Part shown: positions 9,451 through 20,056 of the stretch, one piece after another | Numbering within the stretch: the first letter of the stretch is position 1 | How the letters are laid out: each line of letters begins with the position of its first letter | NCBI GenBank assembly: GCA_910575255.1 | Contig: CAJTEM010000022.1 | Span: 30,012 to 94,011, forward strand | Source of the DNA: Lachnospiraceae bacterium | Lineage (GTDB): Bacteria > Bacillota > Clostridia > Lachnospirales > Lachnospiraceae | Length of the DNA: 64,000 nucleotides | Reading direction: 5' to 3' | The notes under the pieces: model-generated | Seen by the model: only the letters and a program-made list of their open reading frames with translations | The model's database searches: none | Told to the model about the DNA's origin: nothing | Program-made: the position numbers and the translations under genes

Positions 9451-10623
9451 TCAATCCCGCTGATACATATCTCTGGTAAATACTTTATCCCTCACATCAG
9501 CCAGCTCCTCCGACCATCGGTTTGTGATAATAACATCAGACAACCGTTTGAATTCTTCCAGATCTCCAATTACCTTTGAACGAAAGAATTCCGCTTCTTT
9601 TAAAGATGGCTCATAGACAACCACTTCAATCCCTTTTGCCTTTAAACGCTTCATCACACCCTGAATGGAAGACTGACGGAAGTTATCCGAATTCGATTTC
9701 ATGGTCAGCCGATATACTCCTGCCACAGTCGGATTTTTCCTGATAATCTGCTCCGCAATAAAGTCTTTCCTCGTCCGGTTAGAATCCACAATCGCCGCCA
9801 TAATATTATTGGGGACATCCTCATAATTGGCCAGCAGCTGTTTGGTATCCTTCGGCAGGCAATATCCTCCATAACCAAAGGAAGGATTGTTGTAAAAATC
9901 CCCGATTCTCGGATCCAGACAGACTCCATCAATAATCTGTCTCGTATTCAAACCTTTTGTCTCCGCATACGTGTCCAGCTCATTAAAAAAGGACACTCTC
10001 ATAGCCAGATAGGTATTGGCAAATAATTTGATGGCCTCTGCCTCGGCAGACCCTGTAAACAAAGTCGGAATCTCCTTCTTAACCGCCCCTTCCTGCAATA
10101 ACGCCGCAAACTCCCGTGCGCGTAAGGAATCCTCTCCTACTATTATCCTGGATGGATGCAAATTGTCATACAGGGCCTTTCCCTCCCGCAGAAATTCCGG
10201 CGAAAAAATGATGTTTGCGGTATGATATTTCTTTCGGAGCATCTGCGTATAACCTACAGGAACTGTTGATTTGATAATCATTACCGCATTGGGCACTGAT
10301 CTGCATACATCTTCCACAACATTTTCCACTGAGCTGGTATCAAAATAATTCTTTTTCGGATCATAATTGGTCGGTGTTGCTATAATGACATACTCTGCAT
10401 TCCGAAATGCTTCTGTCCGGTCTGATGTCGCAGTCAGACAAAGTTCTTTGGTTGATAAATACTCCTGCAATTCTGGATCAATAATCGGACATTTTCTATG
10501 ATTGATCATCTCCACCTTTTCGGAAATGATATCGAATGCGGCCACCTGATTGTGCTGTGCCAGAAGGACCGCATTCGATAGTCCGACGTAGCCGATGCCG
10601 GCGATTGCTATAGTTTTATTCAT
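9451..10623 (-). CDS. ugd: UDP-glucose 6-dehydrogenase
   Basis: NAD-dependent oxidation of UDP-glucose to UDP-glucuronate. The N-terminal Rossmann motif GIGYVGLSN, the STVPVGYT strand, SPEFLREG and the active-site [10 protein letters not shown] with its catalytic cysteine are all present. Length (390 aa) fits the short bacterial Ugd type. AGGAAA precedes the ATG. Together with the epimerase at 16563 it can supply both UDP-GlcA and UDP-GalA for the glycan. Confidence 0.95.
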   Translation of the reverse strand: MNKTIAIAGIGYVGLSNAVLLAQHNQVAAFDIISEKVEMINHRKCPIIDPELQEYLSTKELCLTATSDRTEAFRNAEYVIIATPTNYDPKKNYFDTSSVENVVEDVCRSVPNAVMIIKSTVPVGYTQMLRKKYHTANIIFSPEFLREGKALYDNLHPSRIIVGEDSLRAREFAALLQEGAVKKEIPTLFTGSAEAEAIKLFANTYLAMRVSFFNELDTYAETKGLNTRQIIDGVCLDPRIGDFYNNPSFGYGGYCLPKDTKQLLANYEDVPNNIMAAIVDSNRTRKDFIAEQIIRKNPTVAGVYRLTMKSNSDNFRQSSIQGVMKRLKAKGIEVVVYEPSLKEAEFFRSKVIGDLEEFKRLSDVIITNRWSEELADVRDKVFTRDMYQRD

Positions 10624-10667
10624 AATGGTTTCCTATTTAATTTAAGATATAAATCACAACTGCTCCT

Positions 10668-12182
10668 TTAAGACAGCAAAAACCGCTCTTTATGTTTCTG
10701 ATAATACCGTTCCATTTCTGCATTCTGTTCGCCATACCCCAAATGTCCCGCCACTGCATTCTCAGCAATGACGATTACTCTGGCCTGCATCATACAAAAC
10801 CCACACATCCACTCTTCATCTACACCCATGTTCCGATACTCCTGCACCGGAAATGTCCCCATTTTCATCCAGTTTTCTCTATGAAATAAGATAAATCCAA
10901 TGCCGTGCCGAATCGGACAGATCGAATACTGGAATGGCCTTTCCTGCAGAACCTTCTGCATTCGATCCAGATTATTCATCTTAGGATTTCCTTCTCCCCA
11001 CATGAAACGAGCTGCCTGTGGGCTCTTCCAAATTGTCAAGTCATGGTAAAAGCAGTCGGAATATTTTAATCTTCCAAACCTTTCTTCCCAAAGTTCCACC
11101 GAATGAAAGATCTCTAGCAAACGAACATATCCATAACCATGTACCGGTATCAACGGCGCCACAAATCCAACCGAATATCTGCTGTCTTCTTCCACCTTTA
11201 GATAAGTGGATTTGAGGGTTTCAAACACCCCTTCTGTCACGAAGATATCCTCATCCATTTTATAAATATATTCCCCTTCCGGATGCAACCAGACAGCCAG
11301 GTTCACAGCAAGAGAAACATTGTTCCTCTCTGTACTCAAATACGACCAGCCATATCTTTTACACAGTTCTTTTAACGTATTGCTGGTGAGACCACTGGTC
11401 ACAATACAGATATCCATATCTTCCGGTGCATAAGCCCGAAGTCTGGGAAACACACTCTCCCATACAAATTCCTTATATCCCGCAAGAACCACCAACAGTT
11501 CGTTCTGCCCCTGCCTCCGGTCATCAAATTGATATCCAGCATTCAAATACGCTGACTGATTTCCCAAAGTGACAAAAGTCTCAAGATGTAAAAAATCCCA
11601 TCCCGGCCGAAATCCCATGCCCACTAATTCCTCATAAATATCCTTATAGTAAATACTGGCAACAATGATAAAAGAGTGACGGCATCGATCTACCGCTTCC
11701 TCCTTTGACAGGATCTCCCGGCCCTGAAACATCTCTTCCCTTTTATCCGTTACAATAAATCCTGCCACCTCAGGCAGATATTCCCTAATCTCTCTTTCTC
11801 TATTGAAATAAGACCCTCCTGTGCCCCAAATATAGACTTTCTGTTTCTGAATCTGCTCATACAAATGACCGTTAAAAAGCAGTTCCTGTCCTAATATATA
11901 GTTTTCTTTTCCATACCCCATAGACACAAGGGAAGATATCACATCGTCCTGCGCTTCCTTACAGATTATTACCACAAGATCGTTTTTATCTTCCTTTACC
12001 AGCTTTTCCGGAGAATAGATTCTCTCTTTTGGGACACAGATCAAATCCTTTTCCTGAAAAGAATCATCCACATAATATAAAAAATCTGAAAACGAATACA
12101 GTCCCTCCAGATCACACTGTAACCTTCCTACTCCCCATATGACGATTCTCTTCCCCTTTATCTTCTCATATATATCTGTCAT
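10668..12182 (-). CDS. GT-A glycosyltransferase with two N-terminal Rossmann modules
   Basis: Two consecutive nucleotide-binding-like modules occupy the first half (IVIWGVGRLQ near residue 11 and VYIWGTGGSYF near residue 115). The second half is a GT-A type transferase with a DxD-like KMDEDIF motif for metal and nucleotide-sugar binding, and a C-terminal GVDEEWMCGF. ATG 12182 is chosen for its AAGGAGG; the frame stays open to 12260 without a binding site. Sugar unknown. The doubling of the Rossmann module is unusual even within this locus. Confidence 0.75.
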   Translation of the reverse strand: MTDIYEKIKGKRIVIWGVGRLQCDLEGLYSFSDFLYYVDDSFQEKDLICVPKERIYSPEKLVKEDKNDLVVIICKEAQDDVISSLVSMGYGKENYILGQELLFNGHLYEQIQKQKVYIWGTGGSYFNREREIREYLPEVAGFIVTDKREEMFQGREILSKEEAVDRCRHSFIIVASIYYKDIYEELVGMGFRPGWDFLHLETFVTLGNQSAYLNAGYQFDDRRQGQNELLVVLAGYKEFVWESVFPRLRAYAPEDMDICIVTSGLTSNTLKELCKRYGWSYLSTERNNVSLAVNLAVWLHPEGEYIYKMDEDIFVTEGVFETLKSTYLKVEEDSRYSVGFVAPLIPVHGYGYVRLLEIFHSVELWEERFGRLKYSDCFYHDLTIWKSPQAARFMWGEGNPKMNNLDRMQKVLQERPFQYSICPIRHGIGFILFHRENWMKMGTFPVQEYRNMGVDEEWMCGFCMMQARVIVIAENAVAGHLGYGEQNAEMERYYQKHKERFLLS

Positions 12183-12264
12183 ATCCCCTCCTTGCCCGAA
12201 AGCGTGTCTGAACCTCCATTCCCACCAAAGTATGTCCCTCTTTGCAGTATCTTTGTTCATCAGG

Positions 12265-13644
12265 CTATTTTAATGGCAAAATATCCCCTTCCCGCAAAAT
12301 GTTTGTTCCCCGGATCCTCATGATTGGCGGAGAAAGCCAGATTTGCCTGTCAGGTATCCCCAAATCCATTAGCTGAACACGGATCTCATAAAAATATTTT
12401 CTATTTGCAATCAAAACTATGGTTTCCGGATCCACTTTTAGTTCCATCGGAGGAATAACCTGGATCCCCATATAGTTCTGATTCCATTTGTGTTCATCAT
12501 TATCGCTTAAGCATACAATCTCATTCCTGTTAAGCCTCAATAACAGACTTGTGATCCCCGAGCCGTTATCTCCGCATCCAAAAATGATGACTTTCGGCCA
12601 ATCAAGTACTTTTTGGATTCCATTTCTCAAAAGATTATCCTTTTTCGTCTCAATACTTCTATACTCCTCCTCAAACTTTTCCAGGCTTTCCATGAGCCAT
12701 GTAAGTTCCCTAAATTGACCTGACAGTTCACACAGTTCCCAAAAATCATCCCTATTCGTAATCCCATTCATCAAATAATCTCTATACCGGTTAACATCTC
12801 TGAGAATCTCTGCCTCACATTCAGAAATCCTGGGAACTCTTTCATAAGAGGAAAGGAAACGTTCCATAGCCCTGATGTAGTTCACTCCCCAAAAAGTACG
12901 ATATAAATCCGGGTTCTTTCGAATCATATCGGTTATGTATTCCACCTCATCGATTTCAAATCGGACGGTGTTGACTTGATGAGAAGAGGCTCCTTGATTA
13001 TCCCTTCGGTAATAATACAAGTAATCATCGATATACAATGCCTTTGTGGCATACATAAACGCCTGCAGGATAAACCCTGTATCCTGAAATGATGCTCCAT
13101 CCGTTTCATTCAGACGAATCCTATTTTTTCGGATAAAATCAGTACGATAAATCCCGCGGCATATAAATATTTCCCGAATATACTGCCTTGGACATTCCTG
13201 GGGATTAAAAACAGTTCCCGCCCCGCAGTATTTTTCATCATTTACCGGAATCATCTGTCTTCCTACCCGGGGATAATCCATAAAACATACATAATTACCT
13301 TTCACCCAGTCCAATTCATATGGTTCCGCATACCCCAGCAGGATCTCAAACATATTAAGCGCAATATAATCATCCGATTCCACAAAGCCGATGTACTCCC
13401 CCCGCGCTTCTGCCAGACCTAAATTATACTGATAGCCTACACTTTTTCTGGCTGACCGGATGATCCTTACACGGCTGTCCCGGCTGGCATACGCCTCCAA
13501 TATCTCCAACGATCCATCTGTGGAACCCGCATCAACAGGAAGGATCTCAATATCCTTTAAGGTCTGTCCCACGACACTGTCCATACATTCCCTGAGATAA
13601 GCGGCAGAGTTTAAGATCGGCATAATAACTGAAATTTTAGGCAT
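12265..13644 (-). CDS. Family 2 glycosyltransferase with C-terminal Rossmann module
   Basis: The GT2 domain starts at residue 1 with ISVIMPILNSAAYL, followed by DAGSTDGS and FVESDDYI, the nucleotide-sugar and metal-binding motifs. Residues from about 340 carry the same nucleotide-binding-like module seen elsewhere in the locus (VIIFGCGDNGSG, then IQVIPPMEL). AAGGAG precedes the start at 13644, and the gene follows glf by 2 bp. The position next to glf makes a galactofuranosyl or related transfer possible, but this is only context. Confidence 0.87.
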   Translation of the reverse strand: MPKISVIMPILNSAAYLRECMDSVVGQTLKDIEILPVDAGSTDGSLEILEAYASRDSRVRIIRSARKSVGYQYNLGLAEARGEYIGFVESDDYIALNMFEILLGYAEPYELDWVKGNYVCFMDYPRVGRQMIPVNDEKYCGAGTVFNPQECPRQYIREIFICRGIYRTDFIRKNRIRLNETDGASFQDTGFILQAFMYATKALYIDDYLYYYRRDNQGASSHQVNTVRFEIDEVEYITDMIRKNPDLYRTFWGVNYIRAMERFLSSYERVPRISECEAEILRDVNRYRDYLMNGITNRDDFWELCELSGQFRELTWLMESLEKFEEEYRSIETKKDNLLRNGIQKVLDWPKVIIFGCGDNGSGITSLLLRLNRNEIVCLSDNDEHKWNQNYMGIQVIPPMELKVDPETIVLIANRKYFYEIRVQLMDLGIPDRQIWLSPPIMRIRGTNILREGDILPLK

Positions 13645-13646
13645 CC

Positions 13647-14804
13647 CTATATCTCCTTATTCTCATTACTCTCAAAAACTCTCAAAGCATTCTCTATGGT
13701 TTCCGCCATCGTATAATACTTATAATCTGCCTGTCTCCCTGCCAGCAGCAGATTAGGAAACTGCCTGGCAGTTTTCAGATATCTTCCATAAAGCTCCTCA
13801 TTTTCCCTTTTCGGAATCGGGTAATAAGGCTCCAACTTAGCACTATAATCATACTGGCAAGGAAATTCCTTAACGATTGTTGTTTTCTCATGTTTCTGCC
13901 TGGTCATATATTTAAACTCTGTAATCCTGGTAAAATCATAATTATTGGGATAATTGACCACGCAGATCTCCTGGTAGAATTCTCTGTCATATGTCTCAAA
14001 TACAAAATTTAACGACCGGTAAGGCAATTTCCCATAACGATAAGAAAAGGCTTCATCCAAAGGCGACGTAAGGATCAGTTTTCCTCCAAAGGCCTTGTCC
14101 ATGAATTCGATCCTGAGATCCTCGTCTTTTAGCTTTATCAGCTCACGATAATCCGTGTTCAGCAATACGCGAATATTGGAATGATTTAACATCCTCTCAA
14201 ACATTCTGGTATATCCTTCTTTCGGAATCCCCTGATAACTGTTTTGGAAATACCGGTCATCCCTTGAGATATAAAAGGGAATCCGTGCCATAGCAGCGCC
14301 TCCTACTTCTTTTGGCGTCATCCCCCACTGCTTTTCCGTATAATGGAGAAAAACATACTCGTAAATATAATTCGCAAGATACCTCAGATCAGAATCTTTT
14401 TGATTCTGCAGCTCCATGATCGGAACCTTCGTGTTGATCTCATATTTGTCTAAAAGCTTTCTTTCCAGTACTTCCGCATAGGTTTTCGGAAAAACCTTAT
14501 ACAGAGATTCCAGGTTAAAAGGGATCGGGACTTTCTTCCCCTCCACAACCCCCAGAACTCTGTGATGGTAGATCAAAAAGTCTGTAAAGCGGTTCACATA
14601 ATCCCATACCTCTTTGTTATCCGTATTAAAAATATGGGGGCCATATTTATGTACTAATATCCCATGGGAATCATAGCAATCGTAACAGGTCCCTCCGATA
14701 TGCTGTTTCTTCTCTATGATTAAAACTTTTCTGCCCTGGGCAGCGATCCTCTCCGCCAACACACACCCTGTGAGTCCCGCTCCCACAATGATATCATCAA
14801 ACAT
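13647..14804 (-). CDS. glf: UDP-galactopyranose mutase
   Basis: FAD-dependent interconversion of UDP-galactopyranose and UDP-galactofuranose. The flavin-binding GAGLTGCVLAER, the HIGGTCYD loop, KYGPHIFNT, and the C-terminal LLAGRQADYKYYTM with TIENAL are diagnostic. 385 residues is the normal bacterial length. It predicts galactofuranose in the polymer. It is flanked by two GT2 genes, either of which could be the galactofuranosyltransferase. Confidence 0.96.
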   Translation of the reverse strand: MFDDIIVGAGLTGCVLAERIAAQGRKVLIIEKKQHIGGTCYDCYDSHGILVHKYGPHIFNTDNKEVWDYVNRFTDFLIYHHRVLGVVEGKKVPIPFNLESLYKVFPKTYAEVLERKLLDKYEINTKVPIMELQNQKDSDLRYLANYIYEYVFLHYTEKQWGMTPKEVGGAAMARIPFYISRDDRYFQNSYQGIPKEGYTRMFERMLNHSNIRVLLNTDYRELIKLKDEDLRIEFMDKAFGGKLILTSPLDEAFSYRYGKLPYRSLNFVFETYDREFYQEICVVNYPNNYDFTRITEFKYMTRQKHEKTTIVKEFPCQYDYSAKLEPYYPIPKRENEELYGRYLKTARQFPNLLLAGRQADYKYYTMAETIENALRVFESNENKEI

Positions 14805-14817
14805 CCCTTTTCACCCT

Positions 14818-16068
14818 CTATCCGTCTTCCGCAAGCAAATGCAGAAATTCTTCTCTCACAATATAGTAATCCTTATATTCCTTCTGTTCTAAAAGACTTG
14901 TTATTTCCTTCTGATACGTTTCTCCCACGGTCACAAATATGAAAGTTTCCTGTTCCGTCGGAAAGTCCTTCAGCGATATGACCGGAATTCCCTGTATCTC
15001 TAATTTATTGCTTCCATATCCAGAAACGACTATATGATCTACTTTCCCTATCAAGTCCTTATTTTCTAAGAAAGCCAAAAAAGCATGCCCTAATTTTCCA
15101 GCTCCATAGATTGCTAATCTCTTTATCTTATTTATCCTTTGCAGCAAAAAATCCTCATATGATTTCCTGTTGAACAAGATCAAACGCAGTGGTCGAATCA
15201 CATATCCCTGCCCCTCCATTTTCCTTTCCACTATATGATTGATCTGGACTAACAGCTCTAAAATTTCAAGACTGTCCGGAGAAATATTCTTATAAATAAT
15301 ATCTGCATATTCATACTCCAAACGGCACATGGTGTTCTTAAATAAATGATTTAAATGATTCTCTTGAGCAAAACTCAGGTTATCCATCAATCCTTTTAAC
15401 AGATCAATTGTTTTTCTCTCGCTAAACCGCTCGCTTGCAACAGGTACCCGGTAATAATATAAACAGGTATCTACTTTCACAATCCTTCCTGCCTGATATA
15501 AAGCCTTTACTAAAAAAGGCGGATCTTCGAAACGTTGATAGGAAGGAAATTCCAGTTTATTTTCTACAATTAATTTTTTTGAAAACAAATAGCAAGTAAA
15601 TGCATAATCCATTTGGTAAGCCAAATATTCAAATACATCATTCTCTGCTCTTTCCCGCAGCAAAGGCTCTGTGTCCATAAACTTTCCATTGGCGCACCAT
15701 CGTGAACTCATGCAAGCCATCACTTTTTGAGTTTCACATGCATGATACATCTTCATTAAGGCATCTTGATCCTGATAATAATCATCTGCATCCAGAAAGG
15801 CTATGTAGTTTCCCCGGGCCCTTTTGAGGCCCAGATTCCTGGCCGGGCCAGGGCCTTGATTTTTCTGGCGCAGCAGGATGATTCTTTTGTCTTCTGATGA
15901 TAGGGCACTGATAATCTGCAAGGACGCATCGTTCGAGCCGTCATCTACACAAATGATCTCTATTTCTTTCAGAGTCTGAAAAAGAACACTTTTTACACAC
16001 TGTTCTATATATTTTCCGCAATTATATACTGGTATTATGATCGATATCTTGATAGCGTCTGTCATCAT
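14818..16068 (-). CDS. Family 2 glycosyltransferase with C-terminal Rossmann module
   Basis: N-terminal GT2 domain with ISIIIPVYNCGKYI, DDGSNDAS and FLDADDYY, then a helical region and, from about residue 315, a Rossmann module starting LAIYGAGKLGHAFL with IPVISLKDF. The start overlaps the upstream stop by 4 bp (ATGA), so the pair is translationally coupled. Interestingly the upstream small gene encodes the same kind of module on its own. Confidence 0.87.
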   Translation of the reverse strand: MMTDAIKISIIIPVYNCGKYIEQCVKSVLFQTLKEIEIICVDDGSNDASLQIISALSSEDKRIILLRQKNQGPGPARNLGLKRARGNYIAFLDADDYYQDQDALMKMYHACETQKVMACMSSRWCANGKFMDTEPLLRERAENDVFEYLAYQMDYAFTCYLFSKKLIVENKLEFPSYQRFEDPPFLVKALYQAGRIVKVDTCLYYYRVPVASERFSERKTIDLLKGLMDNLSFAQENHLNHLFKNTMCRLEYEYADIIYKNISPDSLEILELLVQINHIVERKMEGQGYVIRPLRLILFNRKSYEDFLLQRINKIKRLAIYGAGKLGHAFLAFLENKDLIGKVDHIVVSGYGSNKLEIQGIPVISLKDFPTEQETFIFVTVGETYQKEITSLLEQKEYKDYYIVREEFLHLLAEDG

Positions 16069-16541
16069 ACTTCATACAAAATATCTTCTAATGAGATAAC
16101 AGGACAATCAACTTTTTCACACAGCATATCTTTAATATCATCAAAAAATGTGATAGCTGTAACAATCACTGCATCCACCTTTTCAAATGAATCGTCTACA
16201 GAGATAACATCCACTGTTGAAAAAATCTTATCTGCATGTTTATCAATACCATAGGCCACCTCTATTCCAGTATCTTTCAATTCCTCAATCAACGTCTCGC
16301 CGGCATAGCTCATACCATAGACAGCGATCCTCATGAAACCATTCTTCTCAAAATAAGCCGCGAGATTCTTTCCTTCCTGCTTCACCTTCACCCACTGGTT
16401 CATCATAAGAAAAAGGGATAAATGCTTATCTGAATACTCTGTTGCCGTATTCAGTTTTTTCTGCATAACTCTTTTCGTTCCTATCATTCCTGCGACAGCT
16501 CCGCCTAATAATGATAAAATTCCAATCACTGTTTTTTTCAT
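16065..16541 (-). CDS. Stand-alone Rossmann-module protein with N-terminal membrane anchor
   Basis: A hydrophobic N-terminus (about residues 4-22, rich in Gly/Ala) is followed from residue 70 by a single nucleotide-binding-like domain beginning RIAVYGMSYAGETL and containing VDVISVDDSFEKVDAVIV. There is no catalytic domain. In neighbouring genes the same module is fused to glycosyltransferases, so this may be a membrane-bound partner or scaffold. AGGAG precedes the ATG. Function not known. Confidence 0.7.
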   Translation of the reverse strand: MKKTVIGILSLLGGAVAGMIGTKRVMQKKLNTATEYSDKHLSLFLMMNQWVKVKQEGKNLAAYFEKNGFMRIAVYGMSYAGETLIEELKDTGIEVAYGIDKHADKIFSTVDVISVDDSFEKVDAVIVTAITFFDDIKDMLCEKVDCPVISLEDILYEV

Positions 16542-16562
16542 CTTTTAATCTCCTATATCATT

Positions 16563-17645
16563 TCATTTTTCATAGAATAACCTATACCACTCTGCAAATT
16601 TCCTAAGTCCCATTCTCAGCGGCGTAGAAGGTTTAAATCCAAAATCACGGTTTAGTCCGCTGATATCTGCATAAGTAATCATTACATCTCCCGGCTGCAT
16701 AGCAACAAGTTCCTTATGAGACTCAAAATCAAAATTCTCCGGCAAAATCTTTGCCCTGACCAATTCCTGCTGCAAAATATCCACAAACTCAAGAAGGCTC
16801 ACTGGCTCATTATTGCCGATATTATAAATAGCATAAGGCGCTATGGGCAGCCCATCCTCTCCCGTCCTCCGTTCCGGCGCCCCCTGCATCACCTTAGCAA
16901 TCCCCTCCACAACATCATCTATATAGGTAAAATCGCGTTTGCAGTTTCCATAATTGAAAATCTGAATCTTCTGATCCTCCCGCAATTTCCTAGTAAAATT
17001 AAAATACGCCATATCCGGTCTTCCAGCCGGCCCGTAAACTGTAAAAAATCGCAGTCCTGTTGCAGGTATGTTATAAAGCTTGCTGTATGCATGTGCCAAT
17101 AACTCATCCGACTTTTTTGTTGCCGCGTAAAGGGATACCGGATCGTCCACCTTATCCTCAACACAATAGGGAACCTTTTTATTACTTCCATATACACTGG
17201 AAGAAGACGCATATACCAGATGCTCCACACCTTTTCCACTCTCGTCATACGAATGACGGCAGGCCTCCAGGATGTTATAAAAGCCTTTCAGATTCGATTC
17301 TATATAGGCATCTGGATTCACAATAGAATAACGAACTCCTGCCTGTGCTGCCAGATTTACTACCACATCCGGTTGATAAATAGAAAACAGAACCTCAACC
17401 ACTGCCTTATCTGCAATATCAGCTTTTATGAACTTAAACTTCCCTGACACCAAACTTAATTGCTCCTGAATCTTCTGAAGGCGATATTCTTTAAGAGATA
17501 CATCATAGTAGTCATTCATATTGTCGATACCAATGATGTTAATATCCTCTATATCCCTTAATAATGTCTCAACAAGATTTGCACCGATAAATCCAGCCGC
17601 ACCCGTTACAATTATGCTTTTTCCTCTTAAGTCAATATCTCTCAT
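16563..17645 (-). CDS. UDP-glucuronate 4-epimerase-like SDR
   Basis: Extended SDR with GAAGFIGANL, NMNDYYDVSLKEYRL (a stretch typical of UDP-glucuronate 4-epimerases), the SSSSVYG strand and the active-site YAATKKSDE. 360 residues. It would convert UDP-GlcA, made by Ugd in the same locus, to UDP-GalA. GGAG lies 8 bases before the ATG and its stop overlaps the next gene by 4 bp. UDP-glucose 4-epimerase is the main alternative, but the NDYYD region favours the uronate. Confidence 0.88.
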   Translation of the reverse strand: MRDIDLRGKSIIVTGAAGFIGANLVETLLRDIEDINIIGIDNMNDYYDVSLKEYRLQKIQEQLSLVSGKFKFIKADIADKAVVEVLFSIYQPDVVVNLAAQAGVRYSIVNPDAYIESNLKGFYNILEACRHSYDESGKGVEHLVYASSSSVYGSNKKVPYCVEDKVDDPVSLYAATKKSDELLAHAYSKLYNIPATGLRFFTVYGPAGRPDMAYFNFTRKLREDQKIQIFNYGNCKRDFTYIDDVVEGIAKVMQGAPERRTGEDGLPIAPYAIYNIGNNEPVSLLEFVDILQQELVRAKILPENFDFESHKELVAMQPGDVMITYADISGLNRDFGFKPSTPLRMGLRKFAEWYRLFYEK

Positions 17646-18814
17646 TTACTATTCTCCACCATATATTCATACAGACGCAGCAATTTTTTTACCGCAACTT
17701 CCGGTTTCAGCTTATCGATTCTTTTTCCCGCCTGTATCCCCATCTGCACCCTATATTCAGATGTCAAGGACACAGCCATCTTCATTTTCTCATACAGATC
17801 CTCGGAATTCCCAATTTCACACAAAAAACCATCCTTTCCATGAGTAATCAGCTGTTCAAAACTTGCTCCCTCCGTGCCGACTACTACTTTTTGAAAATAC
17901 ATTGCTTCAATGCAGGCGTTGGGCAGATTATCCATCAGAGACGGCAGTACCACAAAATCAGCATCCCTAATAATGGGATACAACTGCTTATGAGGCAGTG
18001 CACTCCATATAATAATCCTGTGAGCCATGTTTCCTGCCTTTCTCTTTAATATATTGGCAGAACTATCCCCATCTATGTCGCACACATCCCCCACAAACAC
18101 AAAATAGTATCCCTCATTCTCCCGCAAAAACTTTTCCAATATATCCGCAATAATCAAAATACCCTTTTCCGCATATAAGCTTCCAAAAAACAGTACATAC
18201 TTCTTGTCCTTTAAGTATTCCTCTACATAAGTATTGTCATATTCCTGCACATCATTTACAAAGGGCGTTTCGATCACATGAACCTTCCTTCTGCAATCCC
18301 TCCCAAAAGCCTGGGCGGTAATACTGCAAGGGGCAAATACAACATTACATCGGCGGGCAGACCACCTCTCTATAAAAGACATTGCTTTGACCTTTGCCGG
18401 CGAAAATGTCTGGAATGTGCTGAAATACGTCTTTGCATAAGAAGACAATCTCAATACAGCCGGAACACTTCCTCTATAAAACAGGGCACTTCCCTCAAGA
18501 GAAGTAAACTGTATGATATCCACCGGCTGCTTTTTTATGATTTCAGATACTTTGCGATTAAGAATATAACTCTTCCTTAACGCATTCACTGTATAACACA
18601 ATGCCTGTGAACGATAATCTGTGTACTCGGTCTTCACCGTCCAAAAACGAATCCCCTGCTCACTCCTGCTGCCGTCCCTTCTTCCCGGCGACAAAATAAC
18701 AGGTTCATGTCCCATTTGAACTAATGCTAAGGACACTCGATAAAGATAATTAGGGAAACCCGTAGTCGGCATTCCTCTCTCCGGGTAATCGGTTGCTACA
18801 TAAAGTATTCTCAT
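17642..18814 (-). CDS. Family 4 glycosyltransferase
   Basis: GT-B fold: N-terminal ILYVATDYPE with a GMPTTGFPNYLYR loop, and a C-terminal donor-binding half with FVGDVCD, LPSLMDNLPNACIEAM and the family EX7E-type region. ATG 18814 has GGAG at 9 bases; an upstream in-frame TTG at 18829 would overlap that site. Retaining transferase of unknown sugar. Confidence 0.87.
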   Translation of the reverse strand: MRILYVATDYPERGMPTTGFPNYLYRVSLALVQMGHEPVILSPGRRDGSRSEQGIRFWTVKTEYTDYRSQALCYTVNALRKSYILNRKVSEIIKKQPVDIIQFTSLEGSALFYRGSVPAVLRLSSYAKTYFSTFQTFSPAKVKAMSFIERWSARRCNVVFAPCSITAQAFGRDCRRKVHVIETPFVNDVQEYDNTYVEEYLKDKKYVLFFGSLYAEKGILIIADILEKFLRENEGYYFVFVGDVCDIDGDSSANILKRKAGNMAHRIIIWSALPHKQLYPIIRDADFVVLPSLMDNLPNACIEAMYFQKVVVGTEGASFEQLITHGKDGFLCEIGNSEDLYEKMKMAVSLTSEYRVQMGIQAGKRIDKLKPEVAVKKLLRLYEYMVENSK

Positions 18815-18847
18815 CTCTGTTTTCTCCAATATTAAAAAAGTTCTTTT

Positions 18848-20026
18848 TTAGTCATTCACAATCAATTTTCCCCATCTTCCCATCACATTCTCCAATCCAT
18901 ACATAGCAGCTCTCCTTAAAGACCGCTCCTTATATATTTCATAAAGTTTCTCATCATCTAAAACCTTAAGCAGTGCCTCACCCAAAAGAATTTCCTTATC
19001 AGAAAGTTCCTCCCCAAATGATACCTTCCCCGTTATAAACGGCGTTCCAATACCATAAGGACCATACTTGATTTCATTATCTACAGATTCATAATTCTTT
19101 AATCCTATGATCTGTCCGCATGCCCCAGGACAATCTGTGGTAACAACTGGGAGACCATGAGCCATGGCCTCAACCATACTATTTGGAAATCCCTCCGCCA
19201 TAGAAGCCATCACGAACACTCTGCTATGTTTCAGGTAATACCCCGTTTCACTTGTAAATCCAATAAAAAAAACAGAATCATCAACTTCATACTTTTCACA
19301 TAAACGTTGTAAATACTTTCTATTAGGTCCCACTCCCAAAATAAGTAATGTAGCCTCCGGTTGATGAGATTTTACATAAGAAAAAGCACGAATAATCCGT
19401 TCCTGCTGCTTGACCGGCTCCAATCTCCCAACGCAGATCACCGCTTTCTCTCCATAGACCCACTCGCGCTCTGTCTCTATTTCCTCCGCTTTCATCGCCG
19501 GATTAGGAATCTCAATCAATTTTTTACGTGCAATACCATAATTTTTACACATATCCTCTTTTCCATAACGGCTCATCACAACTACCCTGTCAGCTAGGCT
19601 GTAAAGAGAACGAACCATATTTTTATTAAATAAAATTCCTTCCAGATCATTCCTCTTAGAAAGAATAGTACAGATTCTGGTTATTACCCTCTCCCTTCCC
19701 CGCGATAAAACATTAATATAATTACACTCCTCCATGAAACTTATACAGACATCAATATGGTATTTCCATTTCCATCTGCGCATCAGGCAAGATGACCATA
19801 ATAATCTAAAAAGAACTTGGACATTACCATATATCACATTTTCTTCACACCTTTTTATGCCTGTATATATGATCTGACCCTTCACAGGATAAGCCTGCCC
19901 GATAGATGATTCTAGCAAAAAATAAAATACTTTCTCTCCCTTTTCACAATAATAATCCCCAATAATTTGGGCTACCCGCTGTGCGCCGCCACCTCCCAGT
20001 TCCGGAATCAGTATGGCAATATTCAT
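18848..20026 (-). CDS. Family 4 glycosyltransferase
   Basis: GT-B fold of 392 residues. The glycine-rich acceptor loop ELGGGGAQR is near the N-terminus. VGRLEPVKQQERIIRAF and SMAEGFPNSMVEAMAHGLPVV form the donor-binding half with the two conserved glutamates. The sequence resembles the GalNAc- and Gal-transferring GT4 enzymes of O-antigen loci, which fits its place beside the WbpP/WbpO pair, but specificity cannot be read. Confidence 0.9.
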   Translation of the reverse strand: MNIAILIPELGGGGAQRVAQIIGDYYCEKGEKVFYFLLESSIGQAYPVKGQIIYTGIKRCEENVIYGNVQVLFRLLWSSCLMRRWKWKYHIDVCISFMEECNYINVLSRGRERVITRICTILSKRNDLEGILFNKNMVRSLYSLADRVVVMSRYGKEDMCKNYGIARKKLIEIPNPAMKAEEIETEREWVYGEKAVICVGRLEPVKQQERIIRAFSYVKSHQPEATLLILGVGPNRKYLQRLCEKYEVDDSVFFIGFTSETGYYLKHSRVFVMASMAEGFPNSMVEAMAHGLPVVTTDCPGACGQIIGLKNYESVDNEIKYGPYGIGTPFITGKVSFGEELSDKEILLGEALLKVLDDEKLYEIYKERSLRRAAMYGLENVMGRWGKLIVND

Positions 20027-20056
20027 ATTTCGTCTGCCTCCACCATAAACAAAAAT